From Clostridia bacterium (GTDB lineage: Bacteria > Bacillota > Clostridia > Oscillospirales > CAG-272): 15,869 nt of DNA. The DNA lies in contig JAFTMP010000027.1 of assembly GCA_017452335.1 (NCBI GenBank), positions 1 to 15,869 on the forward strand, in the 5' to 3' direction. The notes beneath the pieces were generated by a model. That model saw only the letters and a program-made list of their open reading frames with translations. It made no database searches and was not told the origin of the DNA. This document shows, in pieces, positions 13,757-15,869 of this stretch; within the stretch, counting starts at the first letter, position 1, and each line of letters opens with the position of its first letter. The position numbers and the translations under genes were made by a program.

Positions 13757-15556
13757 TCACCGAGAACCATACTGCGCCAAATTTTCAAGCTCACTCATCA
13801 GATCAGAATACTTTCTGATGGGAAGTCCTCCGTGCAGTTCAACAGATTTCCCTTTTCGTTGCCGAATTGCAATGCTCATTGTATCGCCGCCGGGAAGCGA
13901 CTGCCAGGTAGAATTATCAGGATTTTTAATGGTATTTTGAATCTGCCGTTCAAGCCATGCCGCCTGGGCGGGCGTCAGCGTCCTTTCATAGCGGTCAACG
14001 CAACTGGAAAGGTGCGAGTTGTTTACATACAGGATGTGATATGTTTCCTTTTCAACGGTGACCTTCACGCTTCGGCTTGCATAGCGTTGAGAAATTTCCA
14101 AAACCACTTCGGTGATATCCATACTCGGCTTACGTTGGGCAAAATCCTTGGGGATCTTCACGGCATACCATTGCTGTTCCCTTTTTTGGCGTTCCTCTTC
14201 TTGCTTTTGCAGTTCCACCCGCGCATGGGATATTGCTCTTTTTAGGCTGTCATCAATCAGTTTTGCCCAATCTTCCTCTGTTTTGAAGTCCTGCAGTTCT
14301 TTTGCCATGTTGTATTTTTTTGCAATCCGCGCAAACTCAGCCACGCTTAAGAAAATGGTGTCTTCATAACTTGCCCCGAATTGATTGGGATAGGTCGAAA
14401 CCTTCGCAAACAATTTGCCTGTTCTTAAATCAAGATTGAACCAAGCGCCGTCCCACTGAAAATAATCTTGCGGAAAACATTCTGCCGCATCCGTCCATAA
14501 CAGGCTTGCAAGCTGGTAGTGATCCGACGGATTTTTGGTAATCTCCGCAATGATCTTTTGGCTAAGAATCTTTACAGAACGCTCATCTACTGCCGCACCG
14601 GGCACTTCTTCAGCGTAAAGCTCTGTATTGCTGTACTTTTTCAAAAAGCATTCATGACACAAAAGCGCATCATCAATCACATGCATGTCCTCTATAGGCA
14701 CCTTCGTGCCGCACACGCTGCAAATCATGTTTTGTTTCTGTTGTTGCTCTTGCTCAATTGCCGTCTTGCAATCCATACAATACTTGGCACCCTTAATAAA
14801 CACAAACTGTCCGGCGGAAAGAGCCGTTATATCTTTTCCACAGCGCGCACAATACTCTCTTTTCTTCTGCATTGCAGGCTGTGCTGTACTGCGCGAACTG
14901 CTGTTTGCTTGTGATGTCGTTGCATCCAAACTGTGTGTGCCGCCCTCTTGCAGGGAAGACGCCTTCCTTTTTTTGCGTTCGGAAAGTCCTTTTACGAAAA
15001 TCATCATGCCTATCACGACCATCACGTGCCCAACGCCCATCAATACGGGATAGATACAAAACAGTGCGATCGTTACAATCAGTCCTCCGACAAATAAGAA
15101 GATTCCTCTAAATATTTTTTTGCTTATCGGATCTTTGGCTTTCTTTGCTTGATTGCTCCTGCCGCTTTGCACCTCTATTTCCGGATCGTCTCCGTCGCTT
15201 TGTGCCATTATCTCTTGATTGCTTCCGCTGCGCCGCGCCTTGATTCCCTTCACCAACACAACCACACCCGCAACGGCATACGCCGCCGATAACGGAATGT
15301 TAATCAGCGGGAACTGCTCCATCACAAAAAGAAAGATCAACCCCAAAACCGTCATGCCGATTCCCGCAGGAATCGGATTGGGCTTCTTTCCTAATTTCAT
15401 ATCTAACAGAATAATACCGCAAAACAGGGCACTGATTCCGCAAAGGAGTCCTAACAGTAGAAAGGCGTTTGTAACAAAGCTGAAACCAAAGCCGAAAACA
15501 CAAAACAGTACGGCTAACACAATAGTTGCAATTAGTAATTTCTTTTCCGTTGACAT
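13757..15556 (-). CDS. Uncharacterised six-helix membrane protein with two zinc ribbons
   Basis: A 599-residue protein not recognised as a named family. Four helices lie in residues 6-105 and two more at about 149-191, separated by a polar, Ser/Asn/Gln-rich linker (106-148). After a second low-complexity linker come two zinc ribbons. C236/C239...C260/C263 has a 20-residue linker, and C279/C282...C300/C303 has a 17-residue linker. They are followed by a region with aromatic-rich DYFQWDGAWFNLDL (364-377), a charged coiled-coil stretch (435-465, LQKQEEERQKREQQ) and a C-terminal domain (475-599). An even helix count puts both ends on the same side; free zinc-ribbon cysteines suggest the cytoplasm. 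ATG 15556 has AAGGG 8 nt upstream. It lies 71 bp after the NadR-like gene, with no clear promoter between. It shares its ribbon pattern with the 470-residue protein downstream. Confidence 0.85.
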   Translation of the reverse strand: MSTEKKLLIATIVLAVLFCVFGFGFSFVTNAFLLLGLLCGISALFCGIILLDMKLGKKPNPIPAGIGMTVLGLIFLFVMEQFPLINIPLSAAYAVAGVVVLVKGIKARRSGSNQEIMAQSDGDDPEIEVQSGRSNQAKKAKDPISKKIFRGIFLFVGGLIVTIALFCIYPVLMGVGHVMVVIGMMIFVKGLSERKKRKASSLQEGGTHSLDATTSQANSSSRSTAQPAMQKKREYCARCGKDITALSAGQFVFIKGAKYCMDCKTAIEQEQQQKQNMICSVCGTKVPIEDMHVIDDALLCHECFLKKYSNTELYAEEVPGAAVDERSVKILSQKIIAEITKNPSDHYQLASLLWTDAAECFPQDYFQWDGAWFNLDLRTGKLFAKVSTYPNQFGASYEDTIFLSVAEFARIAKKYNMAKELQDFKTEEDWAKLIDDSLKRAISHARVELQKQEEERQKREQQWYAVKIPKDFAQRKPSMDITEVVLEISQRYASRSVKVTVEKETYHILYVNNSHLSSCVDRYERTLTPAQAAWLERQIQNTIKNPDNSTWQSLPGGDTMSIAIRQRKGKSVELHGGLPIRKYSDLMSELENLAQYGSR

Positions 15557-15627
15557 TACTGTAACCCTTTTTTACATTTACGTTTTCGGAAGCAAATGAG
15601 CCCCCTCTTGGTACTGCTCGCTGTAAA

Positions 15628-15869
15628 TTATAAAGAGTCGTTGAATAATTTCTCAACTTCCTTTATTGCTTGCAGATACCGATTCTGATAATTTCCGGAA
15701 ATACACACGAAATTTTTATGATGCGTTCTGAAGATCTCTTTGATCTGTTCGCTGTATTTTTCCCTGTTTTCGTGAATGATCTCACTTCTTCCGCCATCCT
15801 GCACAAAGCGAACATCCGGCTCAAGAAACAGGATCAAATCATAGGAATTGATCTGATCGATCGCATCTG
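15628..15869 (-). CDS. NadR-like P-loop kinase/ATPase, C-terminal part only
   Basis: The frame is open through the right edge, so the start and Walker A are outside the window. The visible 80 residues include SYDLILFLEPDVRFVQDGGRSE, here a hydrophobic strand with its acidic end and the FLEPD...QDG pattern. They end with FVCISGNYQNRYLQAIKEVEKLF. That layout is typical of the C-terminal half of the NadR ribosylnicotinamide-kinase-like AAA family (AAA_28/COG3172), which includes NAD-salvage kinases and many uncharacterised ATPases. An NAD-related role is therefore possible, not shown. An apparent start at 15837 is a TTG inside the domain and should not be used. The gene is upstream of and on the same strand as the zinc-ribbon membrane genes, so it could belong to their transcript. 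Confidence 0.72.
   Translation of the reverse strand, partial: DAIDQINSYDLILFLEPDVRFVQDGGRSEIIHENREKYSEQIKEIFRTHHKNFVCISGNYQNRYLQAIKEVEKLFNDSL

Overview
The window looks like chromosomal DNA from a mid-GC member of the Bacillota, most likely a gut-type Clostridia lineage. This is an inference from four things: strong GGAGG-type ribosome binding sites, sigma-A promoters with near-consensus boxes and 17-bp spacers, a lipoprotein-type solute-binding protein, and a TSCPD-family small protein typical of anaerobic Firmicutes. I see no rRNA, tRNA, CRISPR array, transposase or integrase.

Layout from left to right. (1) Positions 1-843, minus strand: a predicted AAA/ABC-type ATPase cut by the left edge. 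It is divergent from a small plus-strand TSCPD-domain gene (973-1227), with back-to-back promoters between them. (2) Positions 1281-3695, minus strand: a large cytoplasmic protein resembling an uncharacterised glycoside-hydrolase-like family. It has its own promoter and shares a bidirectional terminator with the TSCPD gene. (3) Positions 3812-6057, minus strand: a serC-serA operon making serine from 3-phosphoglycerate. Stop and start overlap as TAATG, a near-consensus promoter lies upstream and a strong terminator downstream. (4) Positions 6267-11292, minus strand: a complete branched-chain amino acid ABC transporter operon in the order livJ-livH-livM-livG-livF. It starts from a fully consensus promoter (TTGACA, 17 bp, TATAAT) and ends at a terminator. 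A 320-bp gap between the binding-protein gene and the permease genes holds several hairpins with competing pairings. (5) Positions 11727-15556, minus strand: three uncharacterised genes. One encodes a six-helix membrane protein with two zinc ribbons and a large cytoplasmic domain. The second encodes a small four-helix membrane protein. The third encodes a soluble protein with four zinc ribbons, two of them on a 216-bp tandem duplication. (6) Position 15628 to the right edge, minus strand: the C-terminal part of a NadR-like P-loop kinase/ATPase.

Serine synthesis and branched-chain amino acid uptake are standard metabolism. The part least explained by known families is the zinc-ribbon/membrane cluster at 11.7-15.6 kb. 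Its two larger proteins share the same ribbon pattern: first a C-x2-C-x20-C-x2-C ribbon, then C-x2-C-x17-C-x2-C ribbons. That suggests related components of one undescribed envelope-associated function. The structured RNA between livJ and livH is the best regulatory candidate.
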